Of a stretch of DNA of 64,000 nt, positions 18,059 to 26,761 are shown piece by piece. Both the position numbers and the translations under genes were made by a program. Source of the stretch: Bifidobacterium crudilactis (GTDB taxonomy: Bacteria > Actinomycetota > Actinomycetes > Actinomycetales > Bifidobacteriaceae); contig NZ_JHAL01000002.1 in NCBI RefSeq assembly GCF_000738005.1, positions 990,634 to 1,054,633 on the forward strand. Direction: 5' to 3'. The first letter of the stretch is position 1, and every line of letters begins with the position of its first letter. The notes beneath the pieces are model-generated. The model was not told the DNA's origin. It did no database searches and saw nothing but the letters and a program-made list of their open reading frames with translations.

Positions 18059-19738
18059 ATGAATGACGACCCCCGCGAGGGGAACACGGCACGAGAAGCG
18101 ACGGATGCCAAGGAACATCCACACCAGGCATCGCAACACGACTCACCGTGCTCGACCTCGACAATAGCCGTGACAATGACCTCAACAGCGGCTACGACAG
18201 CTGACACGACAGTAAGTGAATCCGCGAAGCCTGCCCTGCAACAGCACGACCACGCGATTCCCGACATGGAAGACACACTTGCCAGGGCATTGTTGAGCTA
18301 CTGCGCCGATGGTCCTGACCCCATCATGCACAACTTGGTCCTGGCCAGCATGAAAGGCAAGATGGAAGGACCTGCCGCCATCCTCGATTGCCTCAGGCGG
18401 GAATACTCCTGCAAGACTCCCGGAACCGGACGGTATGCGCAACGTTTGCAACATGCCTTCATGGAATACCTGACTGAAGTCGAACCCTCACATATTGACA
18501 CAGGGCGCAGGTCATTCACCACGAGGATGGACCGCTGGCTCGTTCGATATGCCCAGATACCCGACCTTCGCGATGAGGACCTCCATGCATGGATCACCGC
18601 AGGTGGAAAGTATTGGATACTTACCCCGGAACATCCGCACTGGCCGAAGCTTCTGAATGATCTGCACCTGCGTGCCTATGTGCCTGTTCCTCTGTGCCTA
18701 TGGGGGCAAGGCCAGTCCTCAACGCTGGCGCTGTGTCAACAACCCGTTGCGATTGTCGGTTCACGCGAACTGGACGATTACGGACGGCAGGTGACACAGG
18801 CCATAGCCTGCGCAGTGGGCAACGCAGGCCATGTCGTGATTTCCGGGGGTGCCATCGGTGCGGATGCCTGCGCGCATCACGCTGCAATCAGTTGTCGCAG
18901 CGGAACATCCAGAAAGAGAAGGCCGGACGATGCTGACTCATCGGGGATGACCGTCGCCGTCTTCGCAGGAGGGCTCGACCACATGGGACCTGCCCGAAAT
19001 CTCGAACTCTTCGAAGCCATACTCTCATCCGGCGGCACGCTGCTCAGTGAGCTGAGCCCCGACACCATACCTGCGGCACCGAGATTTCTCTTCCGAAACC
19101 GCATCATCGCCGCCTTGGCAGGCTCGGTGGTCGTGACACAGGCCAGAGTACGTTCGGGGGCGTTGAATACCGCTCATTGGGCGGATATGCTGTGCCGTGA
19201 GGTCTATGCCGTCCCGGGCATGATAACCACTCCGAACAATGCGGGCTGCAATGCCCTGATTCGAGATCATAAGGCCGAATCCATACTCAAACCCGAAGAA
19301 GTGGCGAACCTCGTCCCCCATCGGCACGAACCCATGCGACGCTCATCAAAGAAGAGGGCGGGCACCACAAGTTTGCCTATCGGAGGTCTGTTTCCTCAAC
19401 AGGCGACATCAACACCGGTAGCCGATAACCATACAGGCAACGGCAGCGAAACGGGCAGTACGGATACGACATTCACGCCCCTTCAGCACAGCCTGCTGTC
19501 CATCATTCGCACAGCATCCTCGAATCGGCCGTTGCGAGTCGAAACATTACTGACCATGTTCAATCGGCGCCACACCGAGGGGAACCTGTACGGCAATACC
19601 TCTTCACCACCACAGACGCCGCCGACCATCGAGCAGGTATTGACGGCACTCGGGACCTTGGAAATCGCAGGATTCATCGCCTACGACAACAGAGGCCTGC
19701 TCAAGACGGTCACGCCCGGGAATCGGCAATCGCCATGA
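18059..19738 (+). CDS. dprA: DNA-processing protein DprA
   Basis: 559 residues from ATG 18059, which has AAAGGGA nine bases upstream; an ATG directly after the comM stop (17948) is in frame and would add 37 His/Thr-rich residues. The Rossmann-like DprA core has VAIVGSRELDDYG near residue 230, SGGAIGADACAH, VFAGGLDHMGPARN, SELSPDTIPAAPRFLFRNRIIA and the later SGALNTAHWA and VYAVPG. DprA loads RecA on single-stranded DNA during transformation. Unusual features are a long Thr/Ala/His-rich N-terminus and a winged-helix-like C-terminal tail after a low-complexity linker. It follows comM closely, suggesting one operon. Confidence 0.93.
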   Translation: MNDDPREGNTAREATDAKEHPHQASQHDSPCSTSTIAVTMTSTAATTADTTVSESAKPALQQHDHAIPDMEDTLARALLSYCADGPDPIMHNLVLASMKGKMEGPAAILDCLRREYSCKTPGTGRYAQRLQHAFMEYLTEVEPSHIDTGRRSFTTRMDRWLVRYAQIPDLRDEDLHAWITAGGKYWILTPEHPHWPKLLNDLHLRAYVPVPLCLWGQGQSSTLALCQQPVAIVGSRELDDYGRQVTQAIACAVGNAGHVVISGGAIGADACAHHAAISCRSGTSRKRRPDDADSSGMTVAVFAGGLDHMGPARNLELFEAILSSGGTLLSELSPDTIPAAPRFLFRNRIIAALAGSVVVTQARVRSGALNTAHWADMLCREVYAVPGMITTPNNAGCNALIRDHKAESILKPEEVANLVPHRHEPMRRSSKKRAGTTSLPIGGLFPQQATSTPVADNHTGNGSETGSTDTTFTPLQHSLLSIIRTASSNRPLRVETLLTMFNRRHTEGNLYGNTSSPPQTPPTIEQVLTALGTLEIAGFIAYDNRGLLKTVTPGNRQSP

Positions 19739-19823
19739 CTGTGACGCATACGCCATCGTTGTTCAGTGCCGCTTCATTCGTGCAGATTCGGCATACGTCA
19801 TCACCCTGCGCAGCAGAAGACCG

Positions 19824-20168
19824 TCAGGCATCCCATTGGCACCGCTCGAGGTCCACACGCCACCCTTGAGCACCCGCCGCTTCCGCACCCCCTTTAGGGA
19901 TGAATCGCACATGCTCGGCTTCAAGCAATTCGCGCTGTCGCTCCGGTCCTCCGAAGGCAAAACCCGGTGCCAGGGAACCATCCCGAAACACCACGCGATG
20001 ACAGGGAATCACCCCGGGTTCCGGATTCACATGCAGAGCATATCCGACGATTCTCGCATTACGCGGATTCCCCGCCAAAGCCGCGACCTGTCCGTAGGTC
20101 GCTACTGTTCCTTCCGGAATCCTGCGCACAACCTCATACACACGTTGGGAAAAATTGAGTTCTGCCAT
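19824..20168 (-). CDS. MGMT-family single-domain protein with catalytic cysteine
   Basis: 114 residues. It corresponds to the C-terminal DNA-binding/methyltransferase domain of O6-alkylguanine-DNA alkyltransferase: the helix-turn-helix region RRIPEGTVATYGQVAALAG and the active-site PCHRV with Cys56. Alkyltransferase-like (ATL) proteins have Trp at this position, so this protein could still accept alkyl groups although it is only one domain long. The C-terminal tail ends with WRVDLERCQW. Start: the ATG at 20166-20168 begins the conserved domain; the ribosome site is weak, and a longer frame to 20288 overlaps the divergent sdhA start. Confidence 0.85.
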   Translation of the reverse strand: MAELNFSQRVYEVVRRIPEGTVATYGQVAALAGNPRNARIVGYALHVNPEPGVIPCHRVVFRDGSLAPGFAFGGPERQRELLEAEHVRFIPKGGAEAAGAQGWRVDLERCQWDA

Positions 20169-20286
20169 AGCACCATCTTCAACGTGGCGCTCGACAGGTG
20201 CTCGACAGTCATTCGGCAGGGCGACGCTCCGGACGCTGACAAGAAATGCTGATGCCCTCTCCGCCTGTTGTGCAACAATCGGTGTC

Positions 20287-22257
20287 ATGGATTCGAGTGA
20301 GCTTGAAGAATATTATGACGCCGTCATCGTAGGCTCGGGGGCCGCCGGATTGTCCGCAACCCTCGCATTGCTGCGCACATGGCAGGGCTCACCCTCGACG
20401 TCCGGCACACTTCCCAAAGTCCTGGTCATCTCCAAACTTCAGGCGTTGCGCGCGCACACCGGATCGGCGGAAGGCGGCATCGCCGCAAGTCTGGGCAATG
20501 TCGACAAGGATGACTGGCATTGGCATTATTTCGACACCATCAAGGGCGGCGATTGGCTGGTCGACCAGGATGCGGCTCGTCTTCTGGCCGAGGAGGCGCC
20601 CTCGACGGTCATCCGTCTGGAACATGATGGGGTCGCCTTCTCTCGAACGCCGGACGGCCATATCGCGCAAAGGCGTTTCGGAGGCCACACATCCGATTTC
20701 GGCGGCACCCCAGTTCGACGTGCCGCATTCGCCGCAGACCGAATCGGACATCAGATACTGCACAGCCTCTGGCAGCAGTGCGTGGCCTTGGGCGTGCACT
20801 TCGCCGAGGATTGGTATGTATGCGATTTGTCATTGGATACACGTGACGTCAGCGAAACGGACGGCGCTGCAAACGTCAATCGCGTCAATCGTGTCAATGG
20901 CGTCATCGCCGTCGACACTCGGACAGGCACGGTGCGTGGCATCAACGGCACTCATGTGGTCTTGGCAACGGGCGGTGCAGGCCGGCTGTTCACCACCACC
21001 TCCAACTCCTGGGACCTGACCGGTGACGGCCTATCCCTTGCCTTGAACGCCGGACTGCAGATTGAGGATGCCGAATTCATCCAATTCCATCCCACTGGTC
21101 TGGCTCATACCGGTATTCTGCTCTCGGAAGCAGCCAGAGCGGAAGGCGGGGTTCTGCGCAATGCCGATGGCGAGGCTTTCATGGCACGATATGCACCGGA
21201 ACACGCCGACCTCGCCGCCAGAGATGTCGTATGCCGTGCGATTCGCGAGGAAGTGCTCGCCGGACGGGGCGTTCCAGATCCGCGCCAGACCAATGGTCCG
21301 AAAGACTGCGTGTGGCTCGATCTCCGTGCCCTCGACCCTGCCCATATGGAAGCGACCCTCCCCCAGGTGTGCGAAACCATCCGCGATGTCGCCGGTCTCG
21401 ACCCGAGCAAGGACCTGATACCCGTCAAGCCGACGGCCCACTACACCATGGGCGGCATACCGATTGACACCAGTGGCCGCGTCTATACGTGGGAGAACGG
21501 AGAACGGCATGTCGTCGGCGGCCTCTACGCCGCCGGTGAATGCTCATGCGTCGGCGTACATGGCGCCAACCGTCTGGGTGGTAATTCCCTGCTCGACGCC
21601 TGCCTCTTCGGCACGCATGCCGGGGAGAGCATAGCCCGCGACCTTCTCCACGACGTTGACGGCGACTCGAATGGGCCAGACAGCGGTCACAGCAGTATGA
21701 TTCCCCCAACCGACATCACCGCATGGCAGGAACGTCTGGATACGCTGCTGCATCCTGCCGCAGACGGCAACCACGACCAAGCAACGGCGATGGATGAGCA
21801 GGAAAAGGGACTGCGAGCATCCACGCACAACAGCAAAGCCGACGGTTTTGCCGGTGCCGATGCCGACAACGCCTACCGCGTGATGGCCGACCTCGGCGCA
21901 TTGATGGAAGAGCACGTCGCCGTGTCATGCGATCAACAGAGCATCGACAGTGCCAGACACCTTCTGGAGCAGGAGTTCAGCTCGAGGGTCCGGCGGTTGA
22001 AGGCGCACAGCGAGTCCGCCGCATACAATCAGGAGCTCATTGCGATTTTCGAAGCCGAGCACCTGTTCACCCTGGCCAAGGCCGTCCTGAATGCGATGGC
22101 GGCTCGCTTGGAGTCACGAGGCTCGTTGAAACGTCGCGACTACCCGGAACGTGACGATACGAGATTCCTGGCGCATTCGATGATCGACACGGAGGGTAAG
22201 CTATGTTGGCAGCCGGTGCATATCCTCGACGTGCCGGCCGCCCGGCGTGAGTACTGA
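20287..22257 (+). CDS. sdhA: succinate dehydrogenase/fumarate reductase flavoprotein subunit
   Basis: 656 residues. FAD-binding subunit interconverting succinate and fumarate. The dinucleotide-binding motif GSGAAG is at 16-21, followed by SAEGGIAASLGN (covalent or close FAD site region), QFHPTGL, KPTAHYTMGGIP and GANRLGGNSLLDACLFG, all typical of SdhA/FrdA. L-aspartate oxidase was considered, but the 3' neighbour is the iron-sulfur subunit 45 bp away, which fits SdhA/FrdA. A low-complexity segment near residues 460-535 interrupts the usual C-terminal domain. In anaerobic bifidobacteria the direction is likely fumarate reduction (inference). Confidence 0.92.
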   Translation: MDSSELEEYYDAVIVGSGAAGLSATLALLRTWQGSPSTSGTLPKVLVISKLQALRAHTGSAEGGIAASLGNVDKDDWHWHYFDTIKGGDWLVDQDAARLLAEEAPSTVIRLEHDGVAFSRTPDGHIAQRRFGGHTSDFGGTPVRRAAFAADRIGHQILHSLWQQCVALGVHFAEDWYVCDLSLDTRDVSETDGAANVNRVNRVNGVIAVDTRTGTVRGINGTHVVLATGGAGRLFTTTSNSWDLTGDGLSLALNAGLQIEDAEFIQFHPTGLAHTGILLSEAARAEGGVLRNADGEAFMARYAPEHADLAARDVVCRAIREEVLAGRGVPDPRQTNGPKDCVWLDLRALDPAHMEATLPQVCETIRDVAGLDPSKDLIPVKPTAHYTMGGIPIDTSGRVYTWENGERHVVGGLYAAGECSCVGVHGANRLGGNSLLDACLFGTHAGESIARDLLHDVDGDSNGPDSGHSSMIPPTDITAWQERLDTLLHPAADGNHDQATAMDEQEKGLRASTHNSKADGFAGADADNAYRVMADLGALMEEHVAVSCDQQSIDSARHLLEQEFSSRVRRLKAHSESAAYNQELIAIFEAEHLFTLAKAVLNAMAARLESRGSLKRRDYPERDDTRFLAHSMIDTEGKLCWQPVHILDVPAARREY

Positions 22258-22302
22258 TATGTCTCCGGCACTCGATGACCGTATACAGAGAGGAAGGGAA
22301 CG

Positions 22303-23331
22303 ATGACGACAACACCAGCACAGCGGTCCAACGGCTCTATCGCTCTGACCCTTCGCGTTACGAGATTCACCCCTCGCCAGGAACGAGCAAGGAAGCAACG
22401 CAATCCTTTCGCCGCTCAAAGCGCTTCTTCTCCTTTCGCACAGCGCAAACGGCAACGGGGTAAGCAGTGGGTTCAGGAATATCAGCTGAACGTATATCCG
22501 CAGGACACGATTCTGGATTGTCTGCTGGCAGTCAAGCGCGATATCGACCCGACCCTGGCCTTCCGCTATTCATGTGGTCACGGGATGTGCGGGTCGGATG
22601 CCGTAAGCATCAACGGCACACCGACTTTGCTGTGTACGGCGACCGTGGCGGCTTGGGCGAAGAAGGATACGCCTCTTCACGCCACCGACTCGAGCGGATT
22701 CCGCCAGACCGGTGTGTCTTTGAAGACTTCCGCAGGACCGAGCGCAAAGAATGACGAACAGTGCGAAATCCAAGAGCATACAGCCCCGTCCGCAGGCTTC
22801 GACGGTCTCGGTACGAGCAACGAACAAGACGGCACCCAACATAACGGTGCCGAAGCCATGACGGTCGACCTTGCTCCACTCCCCGGGTTTCCGGTTCAGC
22901 GCGACCTGATTGCCGATATCGACCAGATGATGGAGCAGATCAAAAGGCTCAAACCCTACCTCCAGGCCAGCGGGCAGCTTCACACCACGCAGGATGGCGC
23001 GGTGAACATGTTCGAATATCTGCAGAGTCCTGAGGAGCTGCAGCGATTCGAGCTGCTCAGCAATTGCATTGCCTGTGGCGTGTGCGAGGGAAGCTGCCCG
23101 GTTTATGCGGGTGGAGAGGCATTCATCGGACCGGCGGCCCTTGTCATCAACTCCCGGTTCATCAACGATTCTCGTGACGATGCCACCAAGGAACGCCTCG
23201 ACGATATCAGCGATGCTGACGGCATCGCCGCCTGCCAATCCGTGCGGGCATGCTCCCGTCACTGCCCGAAAGGCATAGACGTAGGAGAAGAGATGTGGAA
23301 GCTGGTCGAACTCCGGCCCTCTGGGAGATAA
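22303..23331 (+). CDS. sdhB: succinate dehydrogenase/fumarate reductase iron-sulfur subunit
   Basis: 342 residues. Three cluster regions: [2Fe-2S] with C91, C96, D99 and C111 (YSCGHGMCGSD...LLC; an Asp in the third position is also known in E. coli SdhB); a ferredoxin-type NCIACGVCEGSCP; and CQSVRACSRHCPKG for the third cluster. Unusual are a basic insertion at about residues 25-55 and a Ser/Gly-rich insertion of about 60 residues between the [2Fe-2S] domain and the helical domain. The start ATG has AGAGGAAGGGAACG upstream. The stop codon TAA (23329-23331) is the TAA of the GATAAC end of repeat copy 3. No sdhC/D membrane gene follows. Confidence 0.93.
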   Translation: MTTTPAQRSNGSIALTLRVTRFTPRQERARKQRNPFAAQSASSPFAQRKRQRGKQWVQEYQLNVYPQDTILDCLLAVKRDIDPTLAFRYSCGHGMCGSDAVSINGTPTLLCTATVAAWAKKDTPLHATDSSGFRQTGVSLKTSAGPSAKNDEQCEIQEHTAPSAGFDGLGTSNEQDGTQHNGAEAMTVDLAPLPGFPVQRDLIADIDQMMEQIKRLKPYLQASGQLHTTQDGAVNMFEYLQSPEELQRFELLSNCIACGVCEGSCPVYAGGEAFIGPAALVINSRFINDSRDDATKERLDDISDADGIAACQSVRACSRHCPKGIDVGEEMWKLVELRPSGR

Positions 23332-23397
23332 CTGCACTAAAAGGACAGCTTTTGGGCAATGATTTCTCGGAAAAGCTGTCCTTTTAGTGCAGTTATC
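23327..23397. repeat. family 1 palindromic repeat, copy 3
   Basis: The left arm starts GATAACTGCACTAAAAGGAC and the right arm ends TCCTTTTAGTGCAGTTATC, with near-perfect pairing over about 26 bp and the loop GGGCAATGATTTCTCGG. The sdhB stop codon lies within the first six bases of the left arm. It separates sdhB from the co-directional methyltransferase gene. Confidence 0.95.
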
Positions 23398-23469
23398 TCA
23401 TTCAAAGCTCACAGAACCGGCTCTGCCGCGACAAGACATCCAGCACCAACACCACTAGAGTATGACATT

Positions 23470-24141
23470 ATGAACAAAACCTCTTACACCAACCTCTCCA
23501 AGGCTTGGGAATTCATCGAGTCGCGTGCGGTTGACAAGCAGCGCAGCTATTTGCAGGAAATCCGCAGCAAGGTCGAGTCGCAGGGACATGAACAGGGTTC
23601 CGCGGCACAAGCCTCGTTCCTCAATACACTGATAAGGCTCACCGGGGCCCGGTCGATTATTCTCGTCGGCACGGCTGCAGCTGTGGAAACCGTTGAAATC
23701 ATTGATGCCCTTCAAGGAGGCGGACAACTCACGGTCGTCGACTCCAGCTCTGACGGTGCAGCAGTCATCCGGGCCATCTTCAACGACCTCGACGATGAGA
23801 GCGACACACGCATGCGCGCGGTCAACGCCTCTGCAGGAGTGTTCCTGCCTAGGTTGAACGCGGAGGATTACGACCTCATCATCGTAACCGGCGACGCCTC
23901 GAATTACCTTGCCAGCTATCAACAGTCATCACGCCTGCTGAAACAAGGCGGAGCGACCGTATTCACCGATATGTTGGGATTCCAGGCATCCGATTCACAG
24001 GGAGGGCTGCTCAACCCGGTCGATCGTGATGCGAAAACCCTGGAGCTGCGCAAACTGCTGAGCATGGTCGACGATGACGAGACCACAGACAGCACCCTCA
24101 TACCGGTCGGCACAGGAATGCTCATCGCCACGCATCACTGA
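23470..24141 (+). CDS. SAM-dependent O-methyltransferase (family 3 type)
   Basis: 223 residues, cytoplasmic class I methyltransferase. The SAM-binding region is SIILVGTAAAVETVEIIDAL, where the usual Gly-rich T/G-x-G-x-S motif is replaced by VGTAAA. Acidic VVDSSSDGA ends the second strand and DLIIVTGDASNYL marks the later motif. The fold resembles the catechol O-methyltransferase-like family present in most actinobacteria next to unrelated genes; the substrate is unknown. The start ATG 23470 lacks a clear ribosome site. Its terminal helix ends with LIPVGTGMLIATHH, typical of the family. Confidence 0.8.
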   Translation: MNKTSYTNLSKAWEFIESRAVDKQRSYLQEIRSKVESQGHEQGSAAQASFLNTLIRLTGARSIILVGTAAAVETVEIIDALQGGGQLTVVDSSSDGAAVIRAIFNDLDDESDTRMRAVNASAGVFLPRLNAEDYDLIIVTGDASNYLASYQQSSRLLKQGGATVFTDMLGFQASDSQGGLLNPVDRDAKTLELRKLLSMVDDDETTDSTLIPVGTGMLIATHH

Positions 24142-24259
24142 CCCATCGACCGTCATGTACTCTCAATGATGTGATGCCTGGCGGTCGCAGCCTGATGTTC
24201 TGTTCCCAGACCGGAACGTTCATCAGCCTACGAACCGATGATCCAAATCGCGTGTGGAC

Positions 24260-25225
24260 TCAGTGCTCTCCGATACCGCTGGTGGCCACATCCACAGCCT
24301 CGTCCGCATCGTCAGTCACAAGCACCCGCTCCGGGTCGAGCGCAGAAATCATGCCGCTTTCCATAACCGTGGTGTTCAACCAGTCGAACAGCCCCTGCCA
24401 GTATTGCTTGTCATACAACACCACGGGGATGCTTGACACTTTGCTGGTCTGGACGAGCGTCAGCAGTTCGAACATTTCGTCCAGAGTCCCGAAACCTCCG
24501 GGGCAGATGATGACGCCCGAGGAATACTTGACGAACATGGTCTTTCGCACAAAGAAATACCTGAAGCTAATGCCCAGATTCACCCAGCTGTTCACACCCT
24601 GCTCGTGAGGGAGTTCGATGCCGAGACCGACGGACTTGCCGCCTGCGAGCGCGGCACCTCGGTTGGCAGCCTCCATCACTCCGGGGCCTCCCCCGGTGAT
24701 GACGGCGATGCCGCGTTGTGCGACTTTCTTGCCCATATGCCGTGCCGCCTTATACACCGGGTCGATACGTGGCGTCCGTGCGGAGCCGAATATCGACACC
24801 GCCGGTCCTAGTTCAGCCAAGGCGCCGAATCCGTCGACGAACTCCGATTGGATGCGCATCACCCGCCAGGGGTCCATGTGCAGCCAGTCCGTGCTGCTGA
24901 CCGGTGCGAGAAGGTTCCCTGTGGTGTTGTCTTTCGGAATCATGTGCCCGCGCATGATGACCGGGCCCCGATGATAGGTATCGCCAAGTGGTGACTGTGA
25001 TTCCTGCTGCTCGGGTGCATCCGTGCGCTGGTTGTCGTTCAAGCCTTCATCTGCCTGATGCTGCACTGATGCGTCCGTCTGTGACATCTCTCCTTCAACG
25101 GAGATGTCACTCATGTCATTGTCCCCATGCTTCTTTGCATTCGCGGGTTTGTTGCCGTGCTTGCCGCTCTTCGCCGAAGCGGCTTTCTTCGTAGTCATGG
25201 TCTTGTTATGAGACTTTTTCGCCAT
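24260..25225 (-). CDS. LOG-family (TIGR00730) nucleotide phosphoribohydrolase-like protein
   Basis: 321 residues. The core has SIFGSARTPR, the nucleotide-binding GGGPGVMEAANRGA and the hallmark PGGFGTLDEMFE. LOG proteins cleave cytokinin-type or purine nucleoside 5'-monophosphates to base and ribose phosphate; in bacteria they probably process nucleotides. An unusual Lys-rich, then acidic N-terminal extension of about 100 residues precedes the domain. The start has AAGGGAG six bases upstream (about 25226-25240). It is preceded upstream by repeat copy 4 and is a single gene. Confidence 0.88.
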   Translation of the reverse strand: MAKKSHNKTMTTKKAASAKSGKHGNKPANAKKHGDNDMSDISVEGEMSQTDASVQHQADEGLNDNQRTDAPEQQESQSPLGDTYHRGPVIMRGHMIPKDNTTGNLLAPVSSTDWLHMDPWRVMRIQSEFVDGFGALAELGPAVSIFGSARTPRIDPVYKAARHMGKKVAQRGIAVITGGGPGVMEAANRGAALAGGKSVGLGIELPHEQGVNSWVNLGISFRYFFVRKTMFVKYSSGVIICPGGFGTLDEMFELLTLVQTSKVSSIPVVLYDKQYWQGLFDWLNTTVMESGMISALDPERVLVTDDADEAVDVATSGIGEH

Positions 25226-25358
25226 TCGCGCTCCCTTGAGATTTTCCCACCACTAGGGTATCAATGATTCCTTTTGTTCAGCCTGTTGCGATGCTCGGGT
25301 GGACAACCCACACAGACAATTCAGCTGGAATTCATCCGGCGCTCGTAAGGCCCGGTAC

Positions 25359-25427
25359 GATAACTGCATCAAAGGACGGCATTTCCGTGAATTCGTAGCA
25401 CAATGCTGTCCTGTTGATGCAGTTATC
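25359..25427. repeat. family 1 palindromic repeat, copy 4 (diverged)
   Basis: Ends are GATAACTGCATCAA and TTGATGCAGTTATC. Inner stem positions differ from copy 1 on both arms at once (ATCAA against ACTAA, GCATT against GCTTT), so pairing is kept. It lies between the LOG gene start and the nhaA stop, which are co-directional. Confidence 0.88.
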
Positions 25428-25488
25428 TCACTCAACATGGCTGCTGGCTAAGGGCGAATCGGTCAGGCGTCCTTTCATACCGCTGTAT

Positions 25489-26754
25489 CTATGACACAGC
25501 ACCAAGCTCGTCATATCGCTTAGCCTGGGCATGCAGCATGAATGCCGATACGACCGCCGCAATCACCGAGGCCAGCAACACCCCTATCCTGCTTTCCGTG
25601 ATGAGCAGAGCATCCTGGTATGACAGGGATGTCAGCAGCATCGAGACGGTGAAACCGATACCGCAGGCGACCGCCATCGGGATAAGGTCGACCACACGCA
25701 GATGTTGTGGAAGCGAGAGCTTCAGCACTCTTGTCGAGAGCCATGCGGTGCATATGATTCCCAAGGGTTTGCCCACGCACAGTGCAATCACCACACCACA
25801 CACCACCGGTGAAAACAGCTGTCCGAAGCCCGCGGAACCCAATTCCACTCCCGTGGTGAACAAGGCGAATGCCGGAAGCGCTATCAATGACGAGTAGGGC
25901 AGCATGCGTTTCGCGTAGTGTTCAGCCCTGGAGCGCTTTTCCCTATGCACCGCTCTAGCCGGGGTGAGCAGCCCGGCCAACACCCCTGCAAGTGTGGGGT
26001 GTATACCGGCTTCGAACATCATTACCCATGTCAGTACCCCGATTAGGGCAATTGGCAGCCACGGCACACGCTTGAAACGAATCAGCCAGCGCCATAGCGC
26101 CGCACATACGGCTATACCCACGAACCAATACCATGCATTCACGTGTGAGAAGAACACGGCGATGATGATGATGGCGAGCAAATCGTCGACGGTCGCCAAA
26201 GTCATCAGAAATGTTCTGATGGCTCGCGGCAGAGCTTTTGCAAAAATCGCCAGCACCGCAAGAGAGAAGGCTATGTCGGTCGCGGTGGGTATGGCCCAGC
26301 CTTGCGCCAGGGCGGAGAACGTGCCAGTGGCTCCCGAAGCGCTGCCAACGAGCAGACCGTCCGCTCCGCGCGGCCACAGCGAGAGCGTCGAGATGAAGAG
26401 CACCGGTGGCACAATCATTCCACCGACCGCACAGATCATCGGCACCGCCGCATGCTTCGGATTGCTCAGCGACCCGTTGCGCAGCTCCTGCTTCAGCTCC
26501 AATCCCACCACCAGGAAGAAGATTGTGAGCACGCCATCCTGAATCCAGTGGCTCACCGTGAGGTCGATATTGCTGAAGGGTATGCCGATGGGATACTCGG
26601 CAACACGTCTCATGGTTTCGGCGGTGAAGGGCATATTGGCCAGAGCCAGAGCGATGACGGCGCACAGCAGCGTCAGGATTCCGCTCCCCCGTTCCGATTC
26701 CGCCAGCCTTAGGAGCTTACCTTTGAAGTCTGCAAGAATTCGATTGACTGCCAC
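25489..26754 (-). CDS. nhaA: Na+/H+ antiporter NhaA
   Basis: About 421 residues. Integral membrane antiporter exchanging sodium for protons, for pH and salt homeostasis. About 11-12 hydrophobic helices can be seen. Conserved family stretches include LALANMPF, FFLVVGLELKQE, the GWAIPTATDIAFS run containing the transport Asp pair (TDIAFS and LATVDDLLAI), and KPLGI. The start is uncertain: GTG with GAGGA ten bases upstream gives 26754, eight bases after the malY stop; an upstream GTG at 26784 would overlap malY by 23 bp. It is likely co-transcribed with malY. A C-terminal cytoplasmic tail follows the last helix. Confidence 0.93.
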   Translation of the reverse strand: MAVNRILADFKGKLLRLAESERGSGILTLLCAVIALALANMPFTAETMRRVAEYPIGIPFSNIDLTVSHWIQDGVLTIFFLVVGLELKQELRNGSLSNPKHAAVPMICAVGGMIVPPVLFISTLSLWPRGADGLLVGSASGATGTFSALAQGWAIPTATDIAFSLAVLAIFAKALPRAIRTFLMTLATVDDLLAIIIIAVFFSHVNAWYWFVGIAVCAALWRWLIRFKRVPWLPIALIGVLTWVMMFEAGIHPTLAGVLAGLLTPARAVHREKRSRAEHYAKRMLPYSSLIALPAFALFTTGVELGSAGFGQLFSPVVCGVVIALCVGKPLGIICTAWLSTRVLKLSLPQHLRVVDLIPMAVACGIGFTVSMLLTSLSYQDALLITESRIGVLLASVIAAVVSAFMLHAQAKRYDELGAVS

Positions 26755-26761
26755 TCCTCGT

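Noticed and set aside
20287-22257. L-aspartate oxidase (NadB) identity for the flavoprotein
   Set aside because: The iron-sulfur subunit gene follows immediately, and the HPTG and GGNSLLD motifs are shared by SdhA/FrdA; no quinolinate genes are next to it.
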